Part shown: piece by piece, positions 1 through 8,166 of the stretch
How the letters are laid out: each line of letters starts with the position of its first letter
How positions within the stretch are numbered: position 1 is the first letter of the stretch
Source: Erythrobacter sp.
GTDB lineage: Bacteria > Pseudomonadota > Alphaproteobacteria > Sphingomonadales > Sphingomonadaceae
Reading direction: 5' to 3'
NCBI RefSeq assembly: GCF_035194505.1
Contig: NZ_CP136573.1
Location: 1 to 64,000 of the forward strand
Length of the DNA: 64,000 nucleotides
Translations under genes and position numbers: made by a program
The notes under the pieces: model-generated
What the model was told of the DNA's origin: nothing
What the model saw: the letters and a program-made list of their open reading frames with translations, nothing else
The model's database searches: none

Positions 1-910
1 GATCGCCCTGCCACATCGGCTTCATCTCCGGCACGTCGTCCTTGTAAGCCTGCATCTGGCTCCAGTTGAAGAACAGCACGTCCATCAGCGTGCCCGACAG
101 CGCGCCCGAAGCACCATAGGCGGGGATGACCTCGCGCTCGGGCGACTTCATCGCATAGAGCGCGCCGGCAGTGTCGGCAGAGACCATGCGCAGCTTGGAA
201 ATCGTCACGCCGGGAGGGTTCTGGGCTTCGTCATCGAGGCGTCCGCGCGAGGCGCCGAGCATGTATTCGGCACTCTCGAGGCTCACGGCCTCCAGCACCG
301 CGCCGAGCACGATGTAATCGCAGTTGTTATAGGCCCAGCCGCTGGCGGGCGGGGCGGCGCGGCCGTTCACGCACCATGAAAGACCATGCTTAGCAGGCTC
401 GTTGTAGAAGGCCGGCCAGCCGTTTGCGCCCTTGGGTGTATCCTCGGGATTGCGCAGGCCCGAACGGTGCTGGAGCAGCTGGCGGATGGTCGGCGCGGCC
501 GGTCCCCTGGGCCAGCGCGGCAGGATGCGCGACACCGGGGTGTCGAGCGTGAACCCCATGTTCTTGAGTTCCGGCAGCAGCCGCGCGGCGAGCATCTGCT
601 TGGTCAACGAGGCATAAGGCCAGCGCGGCACCTCGCTGGTGATCTGGCCATAGCCTTCGCGCAGCATATCGGGGCTGACCTGCGAGGACAGGCGCAGATT
701 GCCCGCGTCAATCGCGATCTCGCCTTTGAACCCGCGCGCGAAGGCTTTCTCGCGGATGTCCTGTGCGCGCTGGAGCGCGGTCTCGGCCCCGCCAGCCGGG
801 TCCGTTCGGCCCTGGTCCCTACTGTCCGGCATGACCAGCCGGACGTCCATCGGCGCCGACTGCCCCGACAGGCACACGGCCGCGAGCGCAAGGAAAGGCA
901 GTCGGAACAC
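1..910 (-). CDS. Serine hydrolase, beta-lactamase/S12 family (3' end outside window)
   Basis: The gene reads leftward off the window edge; about 303 codons are visible. It starts at a GTG with an AAGGAG ribosome site that overlaps the pyrE stop. An N-terminal hydrophobic signal (FLALAAVCLSG) is followed by the class C beta-lactamase/DD-peptidase fold signatures: S101-L-T-K104 is the SxxK nucleophile motif and Y194-N-N196 is the YxN motif. Members of this family are secreted serine hydrolases, esterases or peptidases that act on the cell wall or small esters. The KTG-type third motif would lie beyond the window. The gene sits 6 bp after pyrE and is probably cotranscribed with it. The exact substrate cannot be inferred. 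Confidence 0.8.
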   Translation of the reverse strand, partial: MFRLPFLALAAVCLSGQSAPMDVRLVMPDSRDQGRTDPAGGAETALQRAQDIREKAFARGFKGEIAIDAGNLRLSSQVSPDMLREGYGQITSEVPRWPYASLTKQMLAARLLPELKNMGFTLDTPVSRILPRWPRGPAAPTIRQLLQHRSGLRNPEDTPKGANGWPAFYNEPAKHGLSWCVNGRAAPPASGWAYNNCDYIVLGAVLEAVSLESAEYMLGASRGRLDDEAQNPPGVTISKLRMVSADTAGALYAMKSPEREVIPAYGASGALSGTLMDVLFFNWSQMQAYKDDVPEMKPMWQGD

Positions 911-916
911 GAATTT

Positions 917-1498
917 CTACTCCTTGCGGCTGCCGGGCTTTGTTACCTCTACGGCCGCCAACGCCTCAGGGATGTCGCTTTCGTCATAGGTCGGGAAATC
1001 AATGGCGAGCAGCGGGTAGAACGGCACGCCGAGATCGACCGACCCGCAGGAGCGGTCGATGATTGCACATTCCGCGATCACTTCGCCGCCCTCGCGCGCC
1101 ACGGCAGCGATCGCTTCGCGGCTGGAAAGGCCGGTGGTGACGACGTCCTCGACCATCAGCACTTTCGCGCCTTTTTCGAGCGCGAAGCCGCGGCGCAGGT
1201 GGAAGGTGCCGTCAGGGCGCTCAAGGAAAAGGGCATCCTTGCCGAGCGCGCGGCCGACTTCGTGGCCGATGATGATCCCGCCCATCGCCGGGGAGACGAC
1301 AACGTCGATTGCATCGCGCACTTCGGCGGGGATGCCGGCGACCACCGCTTCGGCGAGGCGCGCGGCGCGGGCCGGGTTCATCAACACCCGCGCGCATTGC
1401 AGGTAGTGTCCACTATGCCGGCCGGAAGAGAGCTTGAAATGCCCTTCGAGCAAGGCTCCCGAGGCGCGGAACTCGGCCAGAACTTCGTCTTCGGTCAT
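917..1498 (-). CDS. pyrE: Orotate phosphoribosyltransferase
   Basis: A 193-residue cytosolic enzyme that joins orotate to PRPP, giving OMP in de novo pyrimidine synthesis. The PRPP-binding signature is clear (VLMVEDVVTTGLSS, about residues 115-128), and an SGRHSGHYLQC segment near residue 24 is typical of bacterial PyrE. Length is normal for the family. The ATG at 1498 is the first in-frame start and gives a standard N-terminus. It is divergent from coxB across about 240 bp, which must hold both promoters, and the serine hydrolase follows within 6 bp. The other pyrimidine gene here, pyrC, lies 17 kb away. Confidence 0.95.
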   Translation of the reverse strand: MTEDEVLAEFRASGALLEGHFKLSSGRHSGHYLQCARVLMNPARAARLAEAVVAGIPAEVRDAIDVVVSPAMGGIIIGHEVGRALGKDALFLERPDGTFHLRRGFALEKGAKVLMVEDVVTTGLSSREAIAAVAREGGEVIAECAIIDRSCGSVDLGVPFYPLLAIDFPTYDESDIPEALAAVEVTKPGSRKE

Positions 1499-1742
1499 GG
1501 CCGAACTCCAGTAAAAACATCAGGGAAAGCGCTGGATTGCGCGTGCGGCATGGAGGCTTGCATAATTTTCTCCCTAGAAGCGCTTGAGGCCCTCGGCAAG
1601 CATCGCTAAGGGCGGGAATGAAAGCTGGCCCCCGGGCTGGCCGAACGCTGCACGCTGGTGGTCCGAGGGGGCCGGACGGCGGGCGGTATGGGATCAGTTT
1701 TAAACACTTGGACACATGCTCATGGGTCAGAGGCACACCCGT

Positions 1743-2807
1743 ATGAAAAAGGCTATCCTTGCGGCATTCGCCGCCGGGCTCGCGGCGTTTGCGCCGATGA
1801 CTGTGGCTGCGCAGGATGCAGCCGCGCCCGCTCCTGCACCTGCTGCCGTGGCGGCACCCGCTCCGGCGGCTGTGGCTGCTCCGGCGGCCGATGCTCCGGC
1901 GGCCGAGGCTGCCGCTCCTGCGGATGCTGCGGCCAGCGCCTACACCCCGATGGCGCCGACCAAGGGCAAGGGCATGCCGACGTCCTATCAGGACGACGCG
2001 ATGAAGAGCCTGACCTTCCAGGATCAGTATTCGGACAATGGCGACTACGCGCTGTGGATGCACGATGTGATCCTGATGCCGGTGATCACCGTTATCAGCC
2101 TGTTCGTGCTCGGCTTGCTGCTCTACGTGGTGGTGCGCTTCAACCGGCGGCGCAATCCGGTGGCCTCGAAGACCACGCACAACACCCTGATCGAAGTGGT
2201 GTGGACGATCGTTCCGGTGATCATCTTGGTGGTGATCGCGGTGCCCTCGATCACGCTGCTGGCTCGCCAGTATGAAACCCCGCCCGCCGATGCCGTCACC
2301 ATCAAGGCGACCGGCTACCAGTGGTACTGGGGCTACACCTACCCCGATCACGGCGAGATCGAAGTGATCTCGAACATGATGGACGAGGGCGAGGCAGTGA
2401 AGCGCGGCGAGCCCGGCCAGCTGGCGGTGGACAACCGCATGGTTGTGCCCGCAGGCGTGCCGCTGCGCATCCAGACCACCGCGACCGACGTGATCCACGC
2501 TTTCGCGGTGCCCTCGCTGTGGTTCAAGATGGACGCAGTGCCGGGCCGTCTCAACGAGAAGATGCTGACCATCAAGGAGCCGGGCGTGTACTACGGCCAG
2601 TGCTCCGAGCTGTGCGGCGCGCGCCATGCCTACATGCCGATCGCCATCGAAGCGCTCCCGCCGGCGGAATTCGCCGCATGGGTGAAGGCGCAAGGCGGCT
2701 CGATGCCGGGCGAGGAAGAAGCGGCGGCTGCTGCTGCTCCGGCTCCGGCGGCTGACGCTGCTGCGCCCGCCGCTGCCGCTGCCGCGGCTCCGGCTGCCGC
2801 CCGCTGA
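1743..2807 (+). CDS. coxB: Cytochrome c oxidase subunit II (aa3 type)
   Basis: A 354-residue membrane protein that carries the CuA centre, which accepts electrons from cytochrome c. The start at 1743 gives a typical Sec signal (MKKAILAAFAAGLAAFAPM); an ATG at 1716 would only add a hydrophilic stub. An Ala/Pro-rich spacer follows (residues ~22-65), then two transmembrane helices (~105-125 and ~145-170). The periplasmic cupredoxin domain has the aromatic YQWYWGY motif and the CuA ligand loop CSELCGARHAYM. An Ala/Pro-rich tail after about residue 320 is unusual but low in complexity. It is the first gene of the oxidase operon, 37 bp before ctaD. Confidence 0.95.
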   Translation: MKKAILAAFAAGLAAFAPMTVAAQDAAAPAPAPAAVAAPAPAAVAAPAADAPAAEAAAPADAAASAYTPMAPTKGKGMPTSYQDDAMKSLTFQDQYSDNGDYALWMHDVILMPVITVISLFVLGLLLYVVVRFNRRRNPVASKTTHNTLIEVVWTIVPVIILVVIAVPSITLLARQYETPPADAVTIKATGYQWYWGYTYPDHGEIEVISNMMDEGEAVKRGEPGQLAVDNRMVVPAGVPLRIQTTATDVIHAFAVPSLWFKMDAVPGRLNEKMLTIKEPGVYYGQCSELCGARHAYMPIAIEALPPAEFAAWVKAQGGSMPGEEEAAAAAAPAPAADAAAPAAAAAAAPAAAR

Positions 2808-2844
2808 GACTTAGAACGAATTTAACGCAAAAGAGTATCTGACC

Positions 2845-4557
2845 ATGGCAACCACCGCAGAAGGCTTCGACGTCCACCACGGGCACGGCCACGACGCGCA
2901 TGATCATGCGGACCACAAGCCGGGCTTCTTCGCCCGCTGGTTCATGTCGACCAACCACAAGGACATCGGCACGATGTACCTGATCTTCGCGATCATCGCG
3001 GGGATCGTCGGTGGTGCCATTTCGGGCATCATGCGGGTCGAGCTGGCCGAGCCCGGCATCCAGTACCTGCAGTGGTGGGCCCAATTCATGGGCGGCGGCA
3101 GCGATCTGAACACCGCGCTCCACATGTGGAACGTGTTCATCACCGCCCACGGCCTAATCATGGTGTTCTTCATGGTCATGCCGGCGATGATCGGTGGCTT
3201 TGGCAACTGGTTCGTGCCGCTGATGATCGGCGCGCCGGACATGGCCTTCCCGCGCATGAACAACGTCTCGTTCTGGCTGACCGTGGCGGGCTTCTTCAGC
3301 CTGCTGTTCTCGCTGTTCGTGCCCGGCGGCTCCGGCCCCGGCGCAGGCACCGGCTGGACGGTCTACGCGCCGCTCTCGACCAGCGGTTCGGTCGGCCCGG
3401 CGGTCGACTTCGCGATCTTCTCGCTGCACCTTGCGGGCGCTGGCTCGATCCTGGGTGCGACCAACTTCATCACCACCATCTTCAACATGCGCGCGCCGGG
3501 CATGACCCTGCACAAGATGCCGCTGTTCGTGTGGTCGGTGCTGGTCACCGCCTTCCTGCTGCTGCTCGCCCTGCCGGTTCTTGCCGCGGCGATCACCATG
3601 CTGCTGACTGATCGCAACTTCGGGACGACCTTCTTCGATCCGGCTGGCGGCGGTGATCCGGTGCTCTACCAGCACCTGTTCTGGTTCTTCGGCCACCCGG
3701 AAGTCTACATCATGATCCTGCCGGGCTTCGGCATGATCTCGCAGATCGTGGCGACCTTCAGCCGCAAGCCGGTGTTCGGCTATCTCGGCATGGCCTACGC
3801 CATGGTCGCGATCGGCGTGGTCGGCTTCATCGTCTGGGCGCACCACATGTACACCGTGGGCCTCGACGTGAACACGAAGATGTACTTCACCGCGGCGACC
3901 ATGGTGATCGCGGTTCCGACCGGCGTGAAGATCTTCAGCTGGATCGCAACGATGTGGGGCGGCAGCATCGAGTTCAAGTCGCCGATGGTGTGGTCGATGG
4001 GCTTCATCTTCCTGTTCACCGTCGGCGGTGTGACCGGCGTCGTGCTCGCCAATGGCGGGATCGACGACAACCTGCACGACACTTACTACGTGGTGGCTCA
4101 CTTCCACTACGTGCTGTCGATGGGCGCCGTGTTCTCGATGTTCGCCGGCTTCTACTACTGGTTCCCGAAGATGAGCGGCCGGATGCACAGCGAGTTGCTC
4201 TCGCACCTGCACTTCTGGACCTTCTTCATCGGCGTGAACGTGATCTTCTTCCCGCAGCACTTCCTCGGGATGCAGGGCATGCCGCGCCGCTATCCGGACT
4301 ATGCGGAGGCCTACACCTTCTGGCACCAGATCAGCACCTACGGGTACTACATCATGGCCGGCTCGATGGTGTTCTTCTTCGTCAACATCCTCTACGCGCT
4401 GGCCGCCGGCAAGAAGGCCGCAGCCAATCCGTGGGGCGAAGGCGCGACGACGCTCGAATGGACCCTGCCGAGCCCGCCGCCCTACCACCAGTTCGAAACG
4501 CTGCCGGTCATCACCGACAGCATGGACTACCACGATCACCGTCCGACGACCGCTTGA
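2845..4557 (+). CDS. ctaD: Cytochrome c oxidase subunit I (aa3 type)
   Basis: The catalytic subunit, 570 residues with about 12 transmembrane helices, which reduces O2 at the haem a3-CuB site and pumps protons. Visible landmarks are the haem a histidine in FITAHGLIM, the CuB His and cross-linked Tyr in GHPEVYIMILPGFG with the D-channel Glu, the HHMYTVG pair, the K-channel Lys in PTGVKIFSW, and the haem ligands in HFHYVLSMGAVF. The N-terminus is His/Asp-rich (HHGHGHDAHDHADH), a feature seen in several alphaproteobacterial CtaD proteins. It sits between coxB and ctaB, and the gap before ctaB holds two strong hairpins. Confidence 0.97.
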   Translation: MATTAEGFDVHHGHGHDAHDHADHKPGFFARWFMSTNHKDIGTMYLIFAIIAGIVGGAISGIMRVELAEPGIQYLQWWAQFMGGGSDLNTALHMWNVFITAHGLIMVFFMVMPAMIGGFGNWFVPLMIGAPDMAFPRMNNVSFWLTVAGFFSLLFSLFVPGGSGPGAGTGWTVYAPLSTSGSVGPAVDFAIFSLHLAGAGSILGATNFITTIFNMRAPGMTLHKMPLFVWSVLVTAFLLLLALPVLAAAITMLLTDRNFGTTFFDPAGGGDPVLYQHLFWFFGHPEVYIMILPGFGMISQIVATFSRKPVFGYLGMAYAMVAIGVVGFIVWAHHMYTVGLDVNTKMYFTAATMVIAVPTGVKIFSWIATMWGGSIEFKSPMVWSMGFIFLFTVGGVTGVVLANGGIDDNLHDTYYVVAHFHYVLSMGAVFSMFAGFYYWFPKMSGRMHSELLSHLHFWTFFIGVNVIFFPQHFLGMQGMPRRYPDYAEAYTFWHQISTYGYYIMAGSMVFFFVNILYALAAGKKAAANPWGEGATTLEWTLPSPPPYHQFETLPVITDSMDYHDHRPTTA

Positions 4558-4574
4558 GGTCTTGGCGCTGATCG

Positions 4575-4631
4575 GCTCCGCTGGCGGAGCATGACATGAT
4601 CGCAGGGAGCGCGGGCACAGGTCCGCGCTCC
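4575..4631 (+). other. Two tandem RNA hairpins between ctaD and ctaB
   Basis: The first hairpin has arms GCTCCGC/GCGGAGC with a 2-nt loop (4575-4590). The second has 9-bp arms GGAGCGCGG/CCGCGCTCC with an 8-nt loop (4606-4631). Neither is followed by a real T-run, so they may be partial terminators or mRNA-stabilising structures that lower ctaB expression relative to the structural subunits. The role is inferred; the pairing is seen directly. Confidence 0.55.
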
Positions 4632-4655
4632 TTCGCAATGGAACCGATAGGAACA

Positions 4656-5582
4656 ATGGCGAGCAACCCGTCCCAGATTGCAGCGCAGATGCCGGCGGAA
4701 TGGCGCGATTTCTTCGCGCTGACCAAGCCGCGGGTGATGACGCTGGTGATCTTCACCGCGATCTGCGGGCTGCTGGCTGCGCCTGGCACCATCCATCCGG
4801 TGATCGGCTTCACCGCGATCGTTGCGATCGCGATGGGTGCCGGTGGTTCGGCAGTGCTGAATCAGTGGTGGGAAGCCGACCTCGACGCGGGCATGAAGCG
4901 CACCATGAGCCGTCCACTCCCCGGTGGCCGGATGCGGCGCGAGGATGCGCGCGATTTCGGGATTTTCCTTTCGGCTGTGTCGCTGGTGCTGATGGGCGTT
5001 GCAGTGGGCTGGCTTGCCTCTGCCCTGTTGCTGCTGGCGATCATCTATTACGCCGTGGTCTACACCATGTGGCTGAAGCCGCGCACCCCGCAGAACATCG
5101 TGATCGGGGGCGGCGCTGGCGCTTTCCCGCCGCTGATCGGCTGGGTGGCGGTCACCGGCGAGATCACCGCCATGCCGCTGCTGCTGTTCGCGATCATCTT
5201 CTTCTGGACCCCGCCGCATTTCTGGGCGCTCGCGCTGTTCGTGCAGTCGGACTACGCCAAGGTCGGCATTCCGATGCTGCCGGTGGTGGCGGGCGAGAAG
5301 GTCACCCGCCGCCAGATCCTCGGCTATACGCTGGTGCTGGCGCCGATCACGGTTGCGCCCTGGGCGATCGGCGGGACGGGCTGGATCTATGGTTCGGTCG
5401 CGGTGGTGCTGTCGGCGCTGTTCACGGCTCTGGCGATCCCCGTCGGTCTGCGCACGCGCACTGATGACGACAAGATGCTGCCCGAGAAGAAGCTGTTCAA
5501 GTTCTCGATCGTCTACCTCTTCGTGCTGTTTGCAGCATTGGTGGCAGACCGGGTTGCGGCCTATCAGGGGTGGCTGGCATGA
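4656..5582 (+). CDS. ctaB: Protohaem IX farnesyltransferase (haem O synthase)
   Basis: A 308-residue polytopic UbiA-family prenyltransferase that adds a farnesyl group to protohaem, the first step toward haem a for the oxidase encoded around it. The first Asp-rich motif region is N-Q-W-W-E-A-D-L-D-A-G-M-K-R-T, followed by MSRPLPGGRM; further helices include FFWTPPHFWALAL. The start at 4656 follows an AGGA site; an in-frame ATG at 4596 falls inside a terminator-like hairpin region and is less likely. The stop overlaps the start of the next small gene (ATGA). Confidence 0.94.
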   Translation: MASNPSQIAAQMPAEWRDFFALTKPRVMTLVIFTAICGLLAAPGTIHPVIGFTAIVAIAMGAGGSAVLNQWWEADLDAGMKRTMSRPLPGGRMRREDARDFGIFLSAVSLVLMGVAVGWLASALLLLAIIYYAVVYTMWLKPRTPQNIVIGGGAGAFPPLIGWVAVTGEITAMPLLLFAIIFFWTPPHFWALALFVQSDYAKVGIPMLPVVAGEKVTRRQILGYTLVLAPITVAPWAIGGTGWIYGSVAVVLSALFTALAIPVGLRTRTDDDKMLPEKKLFKFSIVYLFVLFAALVADRVAAYQGWLA

Positions 5583-5704
5583 CCCCCGAAGACGAGGCTG
5601 AACTGACCCGCCGCCGCAAGGCACGCAACTATGTCGTGGCCGGCACGCTGCTGTTCTTCGTGCTGCTGTTCTACGCCATCACCATCGTGCGGATGGGGGA
5701 CTGA
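5579..5704 (+). CDS. 41-residue single-pass membrane protein, CoxF-like
   Basis: A very short gene of 41 codons whose ATG overlaps the ctaB stop (ATGA) and whose stop lies 3 bp before ctaG. The product has a charged N-terminus (MTPEDEAELTRRRKARN) and one hydrophobic helix (residues ~18-36). Small CoxF proteins are known at this position between ctaB and ctaG in alphaproteobacterial oxidase operons; their role in assembly is poorly defined. The assignment rests on position, size and topology, not on a conserved motif. Confidence 0.75.
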   Translation: MTPEDEAELTRRRKARNYVVAGTLLFFVLLFYAITIVRMGD

Positions 5705-5707
5705 GCC

Positions 5708-6313
5708 ATGGCCTCTGCCGCGCCCGTTCTGCATGACGCTGTCACCGCCCGCCGCAATCTGCGCGTGGGGCTGATGGCGTTTGCGGGTGCGCTGGCGATG
5801 CTCGGCCTCGGCTATGCCTCGGTGCCGCTCTACCGGCTGTTCTGCCAGGTCACCGGCTTTGGCGGGACGACCATGATCGCGACCGAGGCGCAGGCGGCTA
5901 CAGCTGCGGCCAATGCGACGGGGCAGACCATCTCGATCCGCTTCGATGCCTCGACCGCAGGCGATATGCCCTGGGTGTTCGCGCCCAGTCAGGCGACCGA
6001 CACGATCACCATCGGCGAGCGCGACATTGCCACCTATGTCGCCCGCAATTCCGGTTCCGTGCCGATCACCGGCATGGCCACCTTCAATGTCGAGCCCGAA
6101 CAGGCCGGCAAGTACTTCAACAAGATCCAGTGCTTCTGCTTCACCGAGCAGACCCTTGCCCCCGGGCAGGAAGTCACCATGCCGGTGCTCTATTATGTCG
6201 ATCCCGCGATGCTGCAGGATCCCAACATGAAGGGTGTCGAGCAGATCACCTTGAGCTACACTTTCCACCGCGCGTCGGGGCCCGAAGCGGCCGCACCGGC
6301 GGGCACCAACTGA
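5708..6313 (+). CDS. ctaG: Cytochrome c oxidase assembly protein CtaG/Cox11
   Basis: A 201-residue membrane-anchored copper chaperone that delivers copper to the CuB site of subunit I. One N-terminal transmembrane helix (about residues 19-40) precedes a periplasmic immunoglobulin-like domain. The conserved copper-binding CFCF motif is present in IQCFCFTEQTL, and a further cysteine lies in RLFCQVTGFGG, which is the usual Cox11 arrangement. The C-terminus ends with an Ala/Pro tail. It sits 3 bp after the CoxF-like gene and 33 bp before subunit III. Confidence 0.95.
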   Translation: MASAAPVLHDAVTARRNLRVGLMAFAGALAMLGLGYASVPLYRLFCQVTGFGGTTMIATEAQAATAAANATGQTISIRFDASTAGDMPWVFAPSQATDTITIGERDIATYVARNSGSVPITGMATFNVEPEQAGKYFNKIQCFCFTEQTLAPGQEVTMPVLYYVDPAMLQDPNMKGVEQITLSYTFHRASGPEAAAPAGTN

Positions 6314-6346
6314 CCATAGCAAGCAACCCAGGGACGGGAACGACCA

Positions 6347-7219
6347 ATGGCTGGCACGGCAAACCACGATTACCACATTCTTGAACCCGATATCTGGCCG
6401 CTGATCGGCTCGATTTCGGCGCTCACCTTCACCAGCGGGATGGTGCTCAGCTTCCACCCCGAAACCCTCGGACCGCTTGCCGGTTCGGCGGTGCTGTGGG
6501 CAGGCCTTGCCGGCCTGATCGCGACCTTCTTCATGTGGTTCCGCAACATCGTGATCGAAGCCCAGCGCGGTGATCACACCCCGGTGGTGCAGCTGCACCT
6601 GCGCTACGGCATGATCCTGTTCATCGTTTCGGAAGTGATGTTCTTCGTCGGCTGGTTCTGGAGCTTCTTCGACTTCGCGCTGTTCCCGACCGCGCTGCAG
6701 TTCGATCACGAGACCGGCGCGACCACCAGCCTGTTCGGTCAGGAGGGCGCGATTGCGGCCTTCATTCCCGAAGGCATGGAAGTGCTCGATCCCTTCGCGC
6801 TGCCGCTGCTCAACACGCTGATCCTGCTGTGCTCGGGCACCACGGTGACCTGGGCGCACCACGCGCTGATCCATGGCGATCGCGATGCGCTGAAGCAGGG
6901 CCTGTGGGCCACCATCGCGCTGGGCGTGCTGTTCAGCTCGATTCAGGCCTACGAATATTCGGTCGCGCCCTTCGGCTTCGGCGGCAACACCTATTCGAGC
7001 GCCTTCTACATGGCGACCGGCTTCCACGGCTTCCACGTGGCGATCGGCACCATCTTCCTGGCCGTGTGCCTCTACCGCACCTATCTCGGCCACTTCACCT
7101 CGCGCCAGCACTTCGGCTTCGAAGCGGCTGCGTGGTACTGGCACTTCGTCGACGTGGTGTGGCTGTTCCTGTTCGTCGCCATCTATGTGTGGGGCGGCTG
7201 GGGCGCTGAATACCACTGA
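6347..7219 (+). CDS. ctaE: Cytochrome c oxidase subunit III
   Basis: A 290-residue protein with seven expected transmembrane helices that stabilises subunit I during turnover. Typical features are the N-terminal HDYHILEPDIWPL, the SEVMFFVGWFWSFF helix with its conserved Glu, and the C-terminal WYWHFVDVVWLFLF signature. The ATG follows a purine-rich GGGACGGGAAC site. The stop overlaps the start of the DUF983 gene by one base (TGATG), so translation is probably coupled. Confidence 0.96.
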   Translation: MAGTANHDYHILEPDIWPLIGSISALTFTSGMVLSFHPETLGPLAGSAVLWAGLAGLIATFFMWFRNIVIEAQRGDHTPVVQLHLRYGMILFIVSEVMFFVGWFWSFFDFALFPTALQFDHETGATTSLFGQEGAIAAFIPEGMEVLDPFALPLLNTLILLCSGTTVTWAHHALIHGDRDALKQGLWATIALGVLFSSIQAYEYSVAPFGFGGNTYSSAFYMATGFHGFHVAIGTIFLAVCLYRTYLGHFTSRQHFGFEAAAWYWHFVDVVWLFLFVAIYVWGGWGAEYH

Positions 7220-7590
7220 TGACGGCGGACCAAGGTCCGACGGAAAAGAAGGGGCAGCCGGGATTCGTTCCGGCTGCCCTTTCCGGTTTGTGCCCCCGCT
7301 GCGGGACGAAGACGCTGTTTCATGGCAGCGCAGCGCTGGCCGATGAATGCGCGGCCTGCGGGCTCGACTTCCTTACGCTGGAGCGCGGCGGGCGGTTTGT
7401 CGGCGTGGTTACGATGCTTGCCGCGCTTGTGCTGATCCTCGCCGCGCTCGGCGTCGACGAATGGCTGCGGCCCCCGCTGTGGGCGAGCCTCTTGTTCTGG
7501 GGTCCGGTTACGGTTGGCACCGTCATCGGCGTGCTGCGGCTCTACAAGGCCATGTGGGTCTATCACCAATACGAGGAACGCCAGCCATGA
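7219..7590 (+). CDS. DUF983 family membrane protein
   Basis: A 123-residue protein with a small zinc-ribbon-like N-terminus (CPRCG near residue 22 and CAACG near 46) followed by two transmembrane helices. DUF983 genes lie next to oxidase genes in many alphaproteobacteria, but their biochemical role is not established. Overlapping start and stop codons on both sides (with ctaE and SURF1) make it part of the oxidase transcription unit. A role in oxidase assembly or metal handling is an inference from context. Confidence 0.85.
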   Translation: MTADQGPTEKKGQPGFVPAALSGLCPRCGTKTLFHGSAALADECAACGLDFLTLERGGRFVGVVTMLAALVLILAALGVDEWLRPPLWASLLFWGPVTVGTVIGVLRLYKAMWVYHQYEERQP

Positions 7591-8153
7591 CTGCCCACCG
7601 TGTGCCGATCATCGCCACGATCATCGTGATCGCTGCGGCGCTCACCATGGTCGGGCTGGGGGTGTGGCAGCTCCAGCGCAAGGCCGAGAAGGAGGCGCTG
7701 ATCGCGCGCTATCAGGCAGCGGCCAGCGAGACAGCCGAGGTGCCTTTCCCCGTCGATGACAATGCGACAAGCGCGTGGTTCCGCCGCAGCCGTGTGAGCT
7801 GCGGGCGGGTGCTGGAGCTGACAACCGTGTCAGGCACGGCAGCTTCGGGCCAGAAGGGACTGGCGGTGCGGGCGACCTGCACCGAGGGCGCCTTCGGCGT
7901 GCCGATCATGGTCGATATCGGCTTCACCCGCGAACTGGTGACACCGGCGTGGGAGGGCGGCGAGGTGACCGGCGTGATTGCGCCTGGGCCGCGCCTTGTC
8001 GCCGACCCGCCAGTCGCCGGATTGCAGCCGCTCGCCAAGCCCGATCCTGGCGACCTCCCCAACAACCACCTTGCCTATGCGGGCCAGTGGTTCTTCTTCG
8101 CGCTGACGGCTCTCGTCATCTACGTGCTGGCATTGAAGCGCCGACGCGGTTAG
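7587..8153 (+). CDS. SURF1/Shy1 family haem-oxidase assembly protein
   Basis: The protein begins at 7587, where ATGA overlaps the DUF983 stop, and has 188 residues, shorter than the usual 220-250. It has the family topology: one transmembrane helix near each end (about 8-27 and 165-182) enclosing a periplasmic domain. The G-V-W-Q-L-Q-R-K segment just after the first helix is the classic SURF1 signature, and the C-terminus has NNHLAYAGQWFFFALTAL. SURF1 helps insert haem a into subunit I. It is the last oxidase-related gene of the run; thrC follows after 13 bp. Confidence 0.88.
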   Translation: MTAHRVPIIATIIVIAAALTMVGLGVWQLQRKAEKEALIARYQAAASETAEVPFPVDDNATSAWFRRSRVSCGRVLELTTVSGTAASGQKGLAVRATCTEGAFGVPIMVDIGFTRELVTPAWEGGEVTGVIAPGPRLVADPPVAGLQPLAKPDPGDLPNNHLAYAGQWFFFALTALVIYVLALKRRRG

Positions 8154-8166
8154 GCGCTGTTCGCAT

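Noticed and set aside
1627..1673. GGCCCCC/GGGGGCC inverted repeat upstream of coxB
   Set aside because: Seven-base G/C arms 33 bp apart are expected by chance in such GC-rich DNA.
1790..1935. Ala/Pro repeat region in coxB as a possible tandem repeat or CRISPR-like array
   Set aside because: Low-complexity coding sequence with irregular units; no spacers or palindromic repeats. No CRISPR array is seen anywhere in the window.
3154..4656. 500-codon minus-strand open frame over ctaD
   Set aside because: Product is His/Arg/Asp-rich nonsense typical of the antisense strand of membrane-protein genes.
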